Positions 27,623 through 36,273 of a DNA stretch of 64,000 bases are shown here, piece after piece. A model generated the notes under the pieces. It was not told the origin of the DNA, did not search any database, and saw nothing but the letters and a program-made list of their open reading frames with translations. Source of the stretch: Comamonadaceae bacterium OH2545_COT-014 (GTDB lineage Bacteria; Pseudomonadota; Gammaproteobacteria; Burkholderiales; Burkholderiaceae_C); NCBI GenBank assembly GCA_003859965.1, contig RQYR01000018.1, forward strand, positions 1 to 64,000, given 5' to 3'. A program made the translations under genes and the position numbers. Numbering within the stretch: position 1 is the first letter of the stretch; the number at the start of each line of letters is the position of its first letter.

Positions 27623-28378
27623 ATGACACCACTTCGCCCTCCGCTGGTCACAAGGCGTCCGCTGGCGCTGGCCCTGCTGGCCACGCTGGCGCTGCCCGGC
27701 TGCGGTCAGGCCAGCCCCAACATGAAACCTGACCAATTCGCCTCGCCCAAGGAAGCGGCCCTGTTTGAAGCCACCGCCCGCAAGGACTTGGCCCGCGCAC
27801 GCCAGCTGATGGCCGAGGGGGCCAGCCTGACGGCCGTCAACGCCAAAGAAAAGAACGTGCTGGACATGGCCATGCTCACCGGCCACTGGAGCGCGTTCAC
27901 CACCTTGCTCGATCTGGGCGCTGACCCGGCCTACCGGGGCAGCTATCGCAGCACGTCCATGCACCTGGCCGCGACGCTGGAAGACAGCCGCTGGCTGGAA
28001 GAAATGCTCCGCCGCGGCGCTTCCACCGAGGCGCTGAACGAACTGGGCGAAACCCCGCTGTTTCGCGCCCTGGGCCGCAACACCCAGGCCAACTTCAAGC
28101 TGCTGCTGGATGCGGGGGCCAACATCCACGCCCGCAACAACGAGGGCAGCACCTTGCTGCACCTGGCCGCGGGCATCAACAGCTTCGAGCAAGTGCTCGT
28201 CCTGCTCAAGCTGGGCGTGGATCCGCGCCTGACCGACCGGCGCGGCCAAACCTTCCAGTCCGGCTTTTTCATGACGCCGGAAGAGATGATCGCCCCTGAC
28301 TTCAAGGCCGCTCGCGCCCAGGTGCGCGCCTGGCTGCGCGAGCGCGGCATTGCGGTGGAAGAAGCGGCAAGGCGCTGA
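27623..28378 (+). CDS. Ankyrin-repeat lipoprotein, probable immunity to the lipase
   Basis: A 251-residue protein with a signal peptide and lipobox (LALPGC, Cys about residue 27), so it is predicted to be membrane-anchored in the periplasm. The mature part has about four ankyrin repeats: ARQLMAEGASLTAVNAKEKN, WSAFTTLLDLGADPAYRG, ETPLFRALGRNTQANFKLLL and GSTLLHLAAGINSFEQVLVL. It starts 45 bp after the lipase gene on the same strand. Periplasmic ankyrin or Sel1-type repeat proteins are known partners of lipase and other effectors, so an immunity role fits. GTG 27614 is an alternative start. Confidence 0.75.
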   Translation: MTPLRPPLVTRRPLALALLATLALPGCGQASPNMKPDQFASPKEAALFEATARKDLARARQLMAEGASLTAVNAKEKNVLDMAMLTGHWSAFTTLLDLGADPAYRGSYRSTSMHLAATLEDSRWLEEMLRRGASTEALNELGETPLFRALGRNTQANFKLLLDAGANIHARNNEGSTLLHLAAGINSFEQVLVLLKLGVDPRLTDRRGQTFQSGFFMTPEEMIAPDFKAARAQVRAWLRERGIAVEEAARR

Positions 28379-28424
28379 ACCCGCTTGCCCTGCGCGGCGC
28401 GCCCGCCAGCATCTTGAACAGGCG

Positions 28425-29993
28425 CTAAAACCGCTCCAGCTCCGGGTGCGGCAGGCGGCCGCCGCGCACCAGCATCTTTCCGTATTCGGCGCAGCGTTGC
28501 AGGGTGGGGATGACCTTGCCGGGGTTGAGCAGGCCACGGGGGTCGAAGGCGTGCTTGAGGGCCAGCATCTGCGCGTTTTCCCCGGCGCTGAACTGCACGC
28601 ACATGCTGTTGATTTTCTCGATGCCGACACCGTGTTCGCCCGTGACGGTGCCGCCCAGGGCCACGCTGGTTTCCAGAATGTCGGCGCCAAAGGCCTCGGC
28701 GCGGCGCAGCTGGTCAGGGTCGTTGGCGTCGAACAGGATCAGCGGGTGCAGGTTGCCGTCGCCTGCGTGGAACACGTTGCAGCAGCGCAGGCCGTGCTTT
28801 TTTTCCATGCCGGCGATGGCCAGCAGCATGTCGGCCAGGCGGCGGCGCGGAATGGTGGAGTCCATGCACATGTAGTCGGGGCTGATGCGGCCGCTGGCGG
28901 GAAAGGCGTTCTTGCGCCCGCTCCAGAAGCGCAGGCGTTCTTCTTCGCTGGCGCTCACGGCGATTTGCGTGGCGCCCGCGCCGGTCAGCACTTGCGACAT
29001 GCGATCGATTTCCTCGGCCACTTCCTCGGGCGTGCCGTCGCTTTCGCACAGCAAGATGGCGGCGGCGTTCAGGTCGTAGCCGGCGTGCACGAAGTCCTCG
29101 ACCGCGGCGGTCATGGGCTGGTCCATCATCTCCAGCCCGGCGGGGATGATGCCGGCGGCAATGACGTCGGCCACGGCGCGGCCGGCATCTTGCACGCTGG
29201 CAAAGCTGGCCATGATGCAGCGCGCCAGGCGCGGGCGGGGCAGCAGGCGCACGGTGACTTCCGTCACCACGGCCAGCATGCCTTCGCTGCCGATGAGCAG
29301 GGCCAGCAGGTCCAGCCCCGGCGCGTCCAGCGCGCCGCCGCCCAGGGCCAGCGGTTCGCCGTCGGCGGTGAAGCCCTTGACGCCCAGCACGTTGTGCAGC
29401 GTGAGGCCGTACTTGAGGCAGTGCACGCCGCCCGCGTTTTCGGCCACGTTGCCGCCAATGGTGCAGGCGATCTGGCTGCTGGGATCAGGCGCGTAGTACA
29501 GGCCGTGGGGCGCGGCGGCTTCGCTGATGGCGAGGTTGCGCACGCCGCATTGCACGGTGGCGGTGCGCGCCAGCGGGTCCACGCGCAGGATGCGGTTGAG
29601 CCGGGCCAGCGACAGGGTGACGCCATGCGCGTGCGGCATGGCCCCGCCAGACAGGCCGGTGCCTGCGCCGCGCGCCACCACGGGCACGCCCAGTTCATGG
29701 CAGGTGCGCAGCACGGCCTGCACCTGCGCATCGTCAGCGGGCAGGGCCACGGCCAGCGGGCGCTGGCGGTAGGCGGCCAGGCCGTCGCATTCGTAGGCAG
29801 CGGTTTGCTCGTCCGCCCACAGCAGAGATTCAGGCGGCAAAACACGGACTAAGGCTTTAATTACCTTGGTTTGAAGCTCTTGTTTTGATAGCTGATGCCC
29901 GGCGGCGTGACCCGGCGGCGCGTCCGGCCCCGGCGTGCGGGCAGGGGCGGGCCCGCCGTGGGTCGGGTCGTCGGGCAAGGGGGCGGACGGCAT
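28425..29993 (-). CDS. FAD-linked oxidase, GlcD-like (D-2-hydroxyacid dehydrogenase family)
   Basis: The 522-residue protein has the PCMH/VAO-type FAD-binding domain (VARGAGTGLSGGAMPHAHGV, PDPSSQIACTIGGNVAENAGG) and the C-terminal substrate-binding cap with CCNVFHAGDGNLHPLILFD and GTVTGEHGVGIEKI. These are the signatures of glycolate oxidase subunit GlcD and D-lactate dehydrogenases. glcE and glcF are not seen on the upstream side, and the downstream side is the convergent ankyrin gene, so it is probably a stand-alone enzyme. Residues around 33-42 are encoded by a dispersed-element-like sequence. Confidence 0.88.
   Translation of the reverse strand: MPSAPLPDDPTHGGPAPARTPGPDAPPGHAAGHQLSKQELQTKVIKALVRVLPPESLLWADEQTAAYECDGLAAYRQRPLAVALPADDAQVQAVLRTCHELGVPVVARGAGTGLSGGAMPHAHGVTLSLARLNRILRVDPLARTATVQCGVRNLAISEAAAPHGLYYAPDPSSQIACTIGGNVAENAGGVHCLKYGLTLHNVLGVKGFTADGEPLALGGGALDAPGLDLLALLIGSEGMLAVVTEVTVRLLPRPRLARCIMASFASVQDAGRAVADVIAAGIIPAGLEMMDQPMTAAVEDFVHAGYDLNAAAILLCESDGTPEEVAEEIDRMSQVLTGAGATQIAVSASEEERLRFWSGRKNAFPASGRISPDYMCMDSTIPRRRLADMLLAIAGMEKKHGLRCCNVFHAGDGNLHPLILFDANDPDQLRRAEAFGADILETSVALGGTVTGEHGVGIEKINSMCVQFSAGENAQMLALKHAFDPRGLLNPGKVIPTLQRCAEYGKMLVRGGRLPHPELERF
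29869..29894 (+). repeat. GATAGC-type element core inside the GlcD-like N-terminus
   Basis: GGTTTGAAGCTCTTGTTTTG then ATAGCTG: an AT-rich patch with the TTTTGATAGCTG core of the dispersed family. It falls within the first 45 codons of the GlcD-like gene, in a poorly conserved, Pro-rich leader, suggesting either an in-frame insertion or a start codon further downstream. Confidence 0.4.
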
Positions 29994-30014
29994 GGGTGAA
30001 AGGAGCCTGGGGGC

Positions 30015-30875
30015 TTAGCGGAACACCACGGTCTTGTGGCCGTTGAGCAGCACGCGGTGTTCGCTGTGCCACTTGACGGCGCGGGCCAGCACCTGGCTTT
30101 CGGTGTCGCGGCCCACGGCCGTGAGGTCTTCCACGGTGTGGGTGTGATCGACGCGGGCCACGTCCTGCTCGATGATGGGGCCTTCGTCCAGGTCGGCGGT
30201 GACGTAGTGGGCCGTGGCGCCGATGAGTTTCACGCCCCGGTCATGCGCCTGGTAGTAGGGCTTGGCGCCTTTGAAGCTGGGCAGGAAGCTGTGGTGGATG
30301 TTGATGGCGCGGCCCGCCAGCTTGCGGCACAGGTCGTCCGAGAGGATTTGCATGTAGCGCGCCAGCACCACCAGTTCGGCGCCTTCGGCTTCGATGATTT
30401 CGTACTGCCGCGCCTCGGCCTGGGCCTTGGTGTCCTTGCTGACCGGAATGTGGTGAAAGGGCACGTTGTAGCTGGCGGCGAGTTGGTAGAAGTCGCGGTG
30501 GTTGCTGACGATGGCGCGCACGTCCAGCGGCAGCAGCCCGCTTTTGACGCGAAACAGCAGGTCGTTCAGGCAATGGCCTTCGCGGCTGACGAACAGCACG
30601 CAGCGCATGGGCTGGGCGGCGTTGTGCAGTTGCCAGCGCATCTCGAAGCGGTGGGCCAGCTCGGCCAAGGCAGTGCGCAGCACCGTGGCGGCGGCGTCAT
30701 CGCCCGTGTTCAGCGCGAACTGCACGCGCATGAAAAACAGGCCGGTGGCGTGGTCGTTGTATTGCGCGGCTTCTTCAATGTTGCCGCCGTGCTCCAGCAG
30801 AAAGCCCGAGACGGCGTGCACGATGCCTGCGCGGTCGGGGCAGGACAGGGTCAGAACGTAGGTGGTGTGGCTCAT
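30015..30875 (-). CDS. purU: Formyltetrahydrofolate deformylase
   Basis: PurU hydrolyses 10-formyltetrahydrofolate to formate and tetrahydrofolate, balancing the one-carbon pool and feeding formate to PurT. The 286-residue protein has an N-terminal ACT domain ([26 protein letters not shown]) and a formyltransferase-fold domain. The latter carries [34 protein letters not shown] and [20 protein letters not shown] with the catalytic Asn-His. The C-terminal [20 protein letters not shown] block is also typical. It lies 21 bp before the GlcD-like gene on the same strand. Confidence 0.95.
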   Translation of the reverse strand: MSHTTYVLTLSCPDRAGIVHAVSGFLLEHGGNIEEAAQYNDHATGLFFMRVQFALNTGDDAAATVLRTALAELAHRFEMRWQLHNAAQPMRCVLFVSREGHCLNDLLFRVKSGLLPLDVRAIVSNHRDFYQLAASYNVPFHHIPVSKDTKAQAEARQYEIIEAEGAELVVLARYMQILSDDLCRKLAGRAINIHHSFLPSFKGAKPYYQAHDRGVKLIGATAHYVTADLDEGPIIEQDVARVDHTHTVEDLTAVGRDTESQVLARAVKWHSEHRVLLNGHKTVVFR

Positions 30876-30896
30876 TGCGCCGATTGTCGCAGGCGG

Positions 30897-31406
30897 CTAG
30901 GCCGCCGCTTGCCCTGCTGCCTGCACACGCGCCAGCACGCCGTGCAGCGCGTGCGCGGCGGCGGCCATGCGCACGGCGTGGCGGTCGCCGCTGAAATGCC
31001 GGCATTCGGCGCTGGCCACGCCGTTCACGCACCAGCCCAGCCACACCGTGCCCACGGGCTTGGCCGCGCTGCCGCCGCCCGGCCCGGCCACGCCGGTCAC
31101 GGCCAGGCTCACGGGCACGCGGGCGCGCAGGGCCGCGCCCTGCGCCATGCAGCGCGCCACGGGTTCGCTGACGGCGCCGTGGGCGGCGATCAGCGCGGGC
31201 GGCACGCCCAGCAAATCGGTCTTGGCGGCGTTGCTGTAGGTGATGAAGCCGCGCTCCAGCCAGTCGCTGGAGCCGGGCAGGGCGGTGCAGGCGGCGGCAA
31301 TCAGGCCGCCGGTGCAGCTTTCGGCCGTGGCCAGCCGCCAGCGGCGTGCGCGCAGCGTGTGGGCCAGGGCGTCCAGGGTGGCGAGCAGTGCGGGGTCGAA
31401 CATCAT
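30897..31406 (-). CDS. pncC: Nicotinamide-nucleotide amidohydrolase (CinA C-terminal family)
   Basis: PncC deamidates nicotinamide mononucleotide to nicotinate mononucleotide in pyridine nucleotide salvage. The 169-residue protein equals the stand-alone CinA C-terminal domain, with LATAESCTGGLIAAACTALPGSS, FITYSNAAKTDLLGV and LAVTGVAGPGGGSAAKPVGTVW. There is no N-terminal molybdopterin-type CinA domain. It lies 21 bp upstream of purU on the same strand and diverges from gshB. Confidence 0.92.
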   Translation of the reverse strand: MMFDPALLATLDALAHTLRARRWRLATAESCTGGLIAAACTALPGSSDWLERGFITYSNAAKTDLLGVPPALIAAHGAVSEPVARCMAQGAALRARVPVSLAVTGVAGPGGGSAAKPVGTVWLGWCVNGVASAECRHFSGDRHAVRMAAAAHALHGVLARVQAAGQAAA

Positions 31407-31458
31407 TAAAAAACGGCTTTTGGGCAGAATGGGTAAGCCATGATAGCTATTAATAGTG
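31406..31458 (-). repeat. Dispersed GATAGC-type element between pncC and gshB
   Basis: On the minus strand: CACTATTAATAGCTATCATG, GCTTACCCATTCTGCCC and AAAAGCCGTTTTTTAATG. The order (TAGCTAT core, short inverted region, AAGCCG, T-run) matches the copies at 15640-15709 and 63141-63192. It fills the divergent pncC-gshB gap, so it may influence both. Confidence 0.6.
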
Positions 31459-31527
31459 CAGCAAAAGGCATGGCCGTGCGGCCCGTTGGCTTTGTGTCAA
31501 AGTAACGCCCCGATTGGAGCGATGCTG

Positions 31528-32484
31528 ATGAAACTGCTGTTCGTGGCCGACCCGCTGGCCTCTTTCAAGACCTACAAGGACACCACTTTTTCCATGATGC
31601 GCGAGGCCGCTGCGCGCGGCCACGCGCTGGCTGTTTGCGAGCCGCGCCACCTGGCCTGGCAGCGCGGCGAGCGCGTGACGGCTGCCGTGCAGGACGTGCG
31701 CCTGACTGGCGGCGAGCCGTGGTTCGATGCCGCCGCCCCGCGCCGCGCCGCGCTGGCCGATTTCGACGCCGTGCTCATGCGCAAGGACCCGCCGTTCGAT
31801 GCCGAATACATCTACGCCACGCACCTGCTGGAGCAGGCCGAGCGCGAGGGCGCGCGCGTCATCAACCGCCCGCGCGCGCTGCGCGACCACCCGGAAAAGC
31901 TGGCCATCATGGAGTGGCCCGAATTCATCGGCCCCACGCTGGTCACGCGCGCGGCGGCTGATATCCGCGCCTTTCACGCGCAGCACCAGGACATCATCCT
32001 GAAGCCGTTGGACGGCATGGGCGGCATGGGCATCTTCCGCGTGGGCCCAGACGCGCTGAACCTGGGCAGCATCATCGAAACGCTGAACCACGGCGGCGCC
32101 ACCACCGTGATGGTGCAGAAATACCTGCCCGAGATCGTGGCGGGCGACAAGCGCGTCATCATCATCGGCGGCGAGCCCGCGCCCTACTGCCTGGCGCGCA
32201 TTCCGCAGGGCAGCGAAATCCGCGGCAACCTGGCCGCCGGCGGCAAGGGCGTGGCGCAGCCGCTGTCGGACACCGACCGCGCCACGGCCCGCGCCATCGG
32301 CCAGCGCCTGGCGCCGCGCGGGCTGCTGCTGATTGGCCTGGACATCATTGGCGACAAGGTGACGGAGATCAATGTCACCAGCCCCACCGGCTTTCAGGAA
32401 ATTCACCAGCAAACCGGCTGCAACGTGCCCGCGCTGTTCATCGACGCGGTTGAGCAGGCGGCGCAGGCGCCCCGGCCGGCGTAG
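31528..32484 (+). CDS. gshB: Glutathione synthetase
   Basis: GshB joins gamma-glutamylcysteine and glycine with ATP to make glutathione. The 318-residue protein starts MKLLFVADPLASFKTYKDTTFSMMREA, has the ATP-grasp motifs DIILKPLDGMGGMGIFRV, VMVQKYLPEIVAGDKRVIII, and the C-terminal GLDIIGDKVTEINVTSPTGF. ATGs at 31522 and 31528 are both possible; 31528 has the better spacing from GGAG and matches the family N-terminus. The frame is open to 31456, but that part overlaps a dispersed repeat. Confidence 0.95.
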   Translation: MKLLFVADPLASFKTYKDTTFSMMREAAARGHALAVCEPRHLAWQRGERVTAAVQDVRLTGGEPWFDAAAPRRAALADFDAVLMRKDPPFDAEYIYATHLLEQAEREGARVINRPRALRDHPEKLAIMEWPEFIGPTLVTRAAADIRAFHAQHQDIILKPLDGMGGMGIFRVGPDALNLGSIIETLNHGGATTVMVQKYLPEIVAGDKRVIIIGGEPAPYCLARIPQGSEIRGNLAAGGKGVAQPLSDTDRATARAIGQRLAPRGLLLIGLDIIGDKVTEINVTSPTGFQEIHQQTGCNVPALFIDAVEQAAQAPRPA

Positions 32485-32654
32485 GCACCCAAAGCCACCG
32501 TGCGCGGCGCCACACGCTGCCATGGTGCGGCGGCGCCGGGCGCGCATCAAACCGTTGCAAGCGCAGGGCTTGAAAGGCGGGCGCCAATCCCCCACCTTGG
32601 CACCTTTGCAAGACTGCGCTTTTCATCCAGCCATTTCTGAACCCGAGGCGATTC

Positions 32655-33650
32655 ATGAACCTTTCCGACACCCAGAACATCCTCCGCGTGACCCTGCTGG
32701 CCTCGTTTGCCGACGGCGCCAAGCACGACCGGGAGCGCGACGCCATTCGCGACATCGCGCAAAACCTGGGCCAGAGCGAAGGCGTGAACCTGCCCTCGCT
32801 CTACCAGGACGTGCTGCTCAAACGCGTGACGCTGGAAGAAGCCGCCGCGGGCCTGGGTTCGGACGAGTCGCGCCAGCTCGCCTATGAAATGGCCGTGTGC
32901 GTGTGCGACGCCGATGGCGCGCTCAGCGATGCCGAGCGCCAGTTTCTGGACCGCCTGCGCGACGCGCTGAAGCTGCCCCAGGCCGAGGCCCGCGCCTTTG
33001 AGCAGCAGGCCGGGCAACTGGGCGGCGGCGCGGAAGTGGGAATGGGCGCCGCCACAGCGCCCGTGGCCATTTGCCCCGCGCCCGCCGCCAGCGCCGCGCC
33101 GCGTGCCGCGCTGGTGGACCGCGCCGAGCTGGAAGCGCGCATCCGCAACGCCGCCATCACCAACGGCGCGCTGGAGCTGCTGCCCGAAACCCTGTCCACC
33201 ATGGCCATCATTCCGCTGCAAATGCGGCTGGTCTACAACATCGGCAAGGCTTACGGCTACGAGCTGGACAGCGGCCACATCAAGGACTTTCTGGCCACGG
33301 TGGGCGTGGGCCTGACCTCGCAATACCTGGAGCAGGCCGGGCGCAAACTCATCGGCGGGCTGCTGCGCAAAGTGGGCGGGCGCGCCGTGGGCGGCCTGAT
33401 GGGCGGGCTGGGCAAGCAGGCCGTCAGCTCCGGCATGAGCTTTGCCAGCACCTACGCGCTGGGCTACGTGGCGCTGGAGTATTACGCCGGCGGCCGCCAG
33501 CTGTCCGCGCAAATGCTCAAGGACGCCTACGCCCGTGTTTTCGGCCAGGGCCAGCAGTTGCAGACGCAGCTGCTGCCTGAAATCCGCCAGCGCGCGCAAA
33601 CCATCAACATGACCGAAATCATGAACATGGTGCGCGGCCAGCGGGTTTGA
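32655..33650 (+). CDS. TerB-like and DUF697 domain protein
   Basis: The 331-residue protein joins two domains. Residues about 1-120 resemble TerB: acidic helical repeats, ASFADGAKHDRERDAIRDIA and AVCVCDADGALSDAERQFL, with Asp-rich metal-binding-like loops. Residues about 175-300 match DUF697, with MAIIPLQMRLVYNIGKAYGY, HIKDFLATVGVGLTSQYLEQ and a hydrophobic Gly-rich membrane-associating stretch (RKLIGGLLRKVGGRAVGGLMGG). TerB proteins are linked to tellurite and envelope stress, and DUF697 to GTPase-associated membrane proteins. The precise role is unknown. It stands alone, with gaps on both sides. Confidence 0.75.
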   Translation: MNLSDTQNILRVTLLASFADGAKHDRERDAIRDIAQNLGQSEGVNLPSLYQDVLLKRVTLEEAAAGLGSDESRQLAYEMAVCVCDADGALSDAERQFLDRLRDALKLPQAEARAFEQQAGQLGGGAEVGMGAATAPVAICPAPAASAAPRAALVDRAELEARIRNAAITNGALELLPETLSTMAIIPLQMRLVYNIGKAYGYELDSGHIKDFLATVGVGLTSQYLEQAGRKLIGGLLRKVGGRAVGGLMGGLGKQAVSSGMSFASTYALGYVALEYYAGGRQLSAQMLKDAYARVFGQGQQLQTQLLPEIRQRAQTINMTEIMNMVRGQRV

Positions 33651-33736
33651 AAACCGCACTTCGTCAAAGCGGAAAACCAAAACCGCCAGTCATCAGGGCA
33701 GATGCGGAAATACAGATCCTTTACGGATTAATAAAC

Positions 33737-33752
33737 AGGCTTTGGCTTTGCT
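33737..33752 (+). promoter_or_regulatory. Candidate sigma-54 promoter upstream of the IPTL-CTERM gene
   Basis: AGGCTTTGGCTTTGCT places GG (-24) and GC (-12) exactly ten bases apart with a TTGC -12 box, matching the sigma-54 consensus (TGGC...TTGC). It lies about 190 bp before the surface-protein ATG at 33945. Genes for PEP-CTERM-type proteins are known to be driven by RpoN with the PrsK/PrsR pair, so this fits, but by inference only. The rest of the 294-bp gap shows no gene. Confidence 0.45.
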
Positions 33753-33944
33753 TGCAGCCAGGCGCTGAATGCTTTTCAGGCATGCTGGTAAAGAGACTTA
33801 CAAATTGATTCGGCCGCGGGGTGGAACTGCGCGGGTGGAAAGCAAAAAATCACGTGGTCTGCGAAATGTTGCAGAAACCTCGGTCAAACGCCGTATCCCA
33901 CCGGGTTCAGGGCGGATGACTTTGCTTTTCAAGGAGAACATCCC

Positions 33945-34577
33945 ATGCGCCTGTCTACCCCTTCTTTCACTCCTGCGCCTATGCGCATGCTGGCTGCCCT
34001 GGGCTTGGCGACGGTGTCGCTGGCAGCGCAGGCGGCAGTGCAGCTTGACGTGACGGTGGCCCCGATCCCGCAGCCGCTTTACCAGGGCGACACCACCACG
34101 GTAACGGTGACCATTAACAACACGGGGACGACGCCCATGGCAGCTGGCGGCTCCATGTATCTCTCCACGCCCAGGGAGATGGAGTTGGTCAATATGCCTG
34201 CCGGCTGCACCTCGCGCACGGGCCCTGGCACACCGAATCAGTACGTGGACTGCCCGTTCCCCGCAATTGGGGCTGGTGCCAGCACGCAACTGGTGTTCCA
34301 GGCGCTGGCTCGTGACCTTTACCCCACCGCGACCTACCAGCCCGGGGGGGGGCCGGATCTGCGCTTCGGCACCGAAATCGATTACGACGATGGCACCGGC
34401 ACGATGGTCAACGGCAAATGGCCCAACGGTGCCAGCCCGTTCTATATCGATCCCCGCCCGGCTGGCGGCGGTGCCGGCGTGACCGCAGTGCCTACCATGG
34501 ACGCTTGGGGGCTGGGCATCATGGCCGCATTGCTGGGCGCGGCCGCAGCGCGTCGCCGTCAGAAGAAAAAAGGCTGA
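33945..34577 (+). CDS. Exported IPTL-CTERM sorting-domain surface protein
   Basis: The 210-residue protein has a signal peptide (MLAALGLATVSLAAQAAV, cleaved near residue 30) and a beta-rich, conserved-repeat-type domain (VTVAPIPQPLYQGDTTTVTV and NNTGTTPM). The C-terminal tripartite tail has VPTMDAWGLGIM, a hydrophobic helix and RRRQKKKG. That tail is the IPTL/PEP-CTERM type recognised by an exosortase, which moves proteins to the surface or into extracellular polymer. The exosortase is not in the window. A strong AAGGAG site precedes the start, and a terminator follows. Confidence 0.82.
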   Translation: MRLSTPSFTPAPMRMLAALGLATVSLAAQAAVQLDVTVAPIPQPLYQGDTTTVTVTINNTGTTPMAAGGSMYLSTPREMELVNMPAGCTSRTGPGTPNQYVDCPFPAIGAGASTQLVFQALARDLYPTATYQPGGGPDLRFGTEIDYDDGTGTMVNGKWPNGASPFYIDPRPAGGGAGVTAVPTMDAWGLGIMAALLGAAAARRRQKKKG

Positions 34578-34703
34578 GGTAAGACTGAGGTTTTTTGGCC
34601 TCTGCATTCCGGCGGCGCTCAGGCTGTGCAAGCCGTGCTGCCGTGTTGTTGGGTAGATCGCGTCGTGATTGCCGGCTGCCCAGCTGGGTGAGAACCAAGT
34701 GAC

Positions 34704-34742
34704 AAGAGGACGCCCCGGTTGGCCGGGGCGTCCTCTTTTTCC
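34704..34742. terminator. Strong bidirectional terminator between the IPTL-CTERM gene and rsmE
   Basis: A perfect 15-bp stem (AAGAGGACGCCCCGG 34704-34718, CCGGGGCGTCCTCTT 34723-34737) with a TTGG loop runs into a T-run. It ends the IPTL-CTERM transcript and, on the minus strand, serves rsmE, which ends 67 bp to the right. Confidence 0.88.
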
Positions 34743-34808
34743 TTGAAGGGATGGCATCCGCCCGGAAAAGCAACCCGTCGCTTGGGGGCGGCGTGAAACG
34801 CTGTTTCT

Positions 34809-35537
34809 TCAGGCCAGCAGCAAGGCGGCCAGCGCTGCCAGCGGCGCGGTTTCGGCGCGCAACACGCGCGCGCCCAGGCTGGCGGGCAAGAAGCCGGCAG
34901 CGCGGGCAGCGGCTTCTTCGGTGGCGCTCAGGCCGCCTTCCGGGCCGGACAGCAACGCCACGGCTTGCGTGGGCGGCCAATGGGCGGCGGCGTTGCGCAG
35001 AGAAGGCGCTTGCGCATCCAGTGATAGCACGATGCCTGCATGACCGGCCGCCTTGGCGGTCGCCAGCGCATCAGGCAGCGCCTGCGGCGGCTGCACGGGC
35101 GGCAGGCGGTTGCGCCGGCTTTGTTCGCAGGCGGCCGTGGCCACGGCTTGCCAGTGCGCCTGCTTTTTGGCGGCGCGCTCGCCCGTCAGGCGCAAGGCGC
35201 AGTGCTGCGTGTGCACGGGGGTCAGGCTGGCCGCGCCGAGCTCGGTGGCTTTTTCCACAAGCCAGTCCATGCGCTCGCTGGCCATCAGCCCGGTCAGCAG
35301 GTGGATGGGGCGTGGGGCTTCGCGTTCGATCGGCAGGTGTTCGCCCAGGCGCACATGCACGTCGCTGCGGCCCATGCGGGTCACGGTGGCGCGCCATTCG
35401 CCACCCTGGCCGTTGAACAGGGTGATGTCGCTGCCTGGCTGCAGGCGCAGCACCTGCACATGGCGCGCCGCGCCGGGCGGCAGGGCCAGTTCGGCGCCGG
35501 GGGTGAGGTCCAGGCTGACGTGAAAGCGCGGCGGCAT
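34809..35537 (-). CDS. rsmE: 16S rRNA (uracil-1498-N3)-methyltransferase
   Basis: RsmE methylates N3 of U1498 in 16S rRNA using S-adenosylmethionine. The 242-residue SPOUT enzyme has an N-terminal PUA-like domain (PRFHVSLDLTPGAELALPPG, HVQVLRLQPGSDITLFNGQGGEW). The C-terminal knot domain has WLVEKATELGAASLTPVHTQHC, RLPPVQPPQALPDAL, LLSGPEGGLSATEEAAA and LGARVLRAETAPLAALA, the SAM-binding trefoil knot. Length is typical. It is the last gene before the strong terminator. Confidence 0.95.
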   Translation of the reverse strand: MPPRFHVSLDLTPGAELALPPGAARHVQVLRLQPGSDITLFNGQGGEWRATVTRMGRSDVHVRLGEHLPIEREAPRPIHLLTGLMASERMDWLVEKATELGAASLTPVHTQHCALRLTGERAAKKQAHWQAVATAACEQSRRNRLPPVQPPQALPDALATAKAAGHAGIVLSLDAQAPSLRNAAAHWPPTQAVALLSGPEGGLSATEEAAARAAGFLPASLGARVLRAETAPLAALAALLLA

Positions 35538-35674
35538 GAGAGCGCGGTGTGTTGCCAGAGGAGCGCCCGCTGGCGCGGGGGCGCAGCAGGCATGGGATCA
35601 GCGAAAGCCAGCAAAGCTGGCCGGGCGGCGCGCGCAGCCTGCTCAGGCCTGGGGCCGGGCCGCTGGGCGGACGT

Positions 35675-36178
35675 TCAAAAAGGAATGTCGTCGTCCATGT
35701 CATCAAAGCCCGACGCGGACGGGGGCTGGGCGGCCATGGGGGCCGGGCGGGCCGCCGGTGCGGCGCGGGGCGCGGGCGGCGGCGCGGCGCGGCGCGGCGC
35801 GTCGTAGCCGCCGCCGTCCTCGCCCGCGCCGCCCATGCCCTGGCGGCTGCCCAGCATTTGCATCTGGTCCACGCGGATTTCGGTGGCGTAGCGTTCCTGG
35901 CCGCTTTGCTGGTCGGTCCATTTGCGGGTGCGGATGCTGCCTTCCACATACACCTGCGAGCCTTTGCGCAGGTATTGCCCGGCAATTTCAGCCAGGCGGC
36001 CGTTGAATACCAGACGGTGCCATTCGGTGTGTTCGCGCGGTTCGCCGCTTTGTTTGTCGCGCCATTTGTCGGTGGTGGCCAGGGTGACGTTGGCGACCTG
36101 GTCGCCGCTGGGGAAGGTGCGCATTTCGGGGTCGCGCCCCAGGTTGCCGACGAGGATGACTTTGTTGACGGAGGCCAT
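35675..36178 (-). CDS. ssb: Single-stranded DNA-binding protein
   Basis: SSB coats single-stranded DNA during replication, repair and recombination. The 167-residue protein starts [20 protein letters not shown], has the OB-fold ([58 protein letters not shown]), a Gly/Pro/Ala-rich linker, and the acidic tip DDMDDDIPF that binds partner proteins. The frame is open to 36259, but the conserved start is at 36178. It diverges from the ClC channel gene. Confidence 0.97.
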   Translation of the reverse strand: MASVNKVILVGNLGRDPEMRTFPSGDQVANVTLATTDKWRDKQSGEPREHTEWHRLVFNGRLAEIAGQYLRKGSQVYVEGSIRTRKWTDQQSGQERYATEIRVDQMQMLGSRQGMGGAGEDGGGYDAPRRAAPPPAPRAAPAARPAPMAAQPPSASGFDDMDDDIPF

Positions 36179-36273
36179 GATGCTTTGTCTGTGAAAAATG
36201 TGGGCAAAAGGCCGCCGTGGCGGCGGCGCGGAGGCACAGTGGCCCGCATTGTGCCGCATGCGCCCGTGACAGA

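Noticed and set aside
26750-28690. 646-codon open frame on the minus strand
   Set aside because: It runs antisense to the lipase tail, the ankyrin gene and part of the GlcD-like gene; no domain or natural composition is seen.
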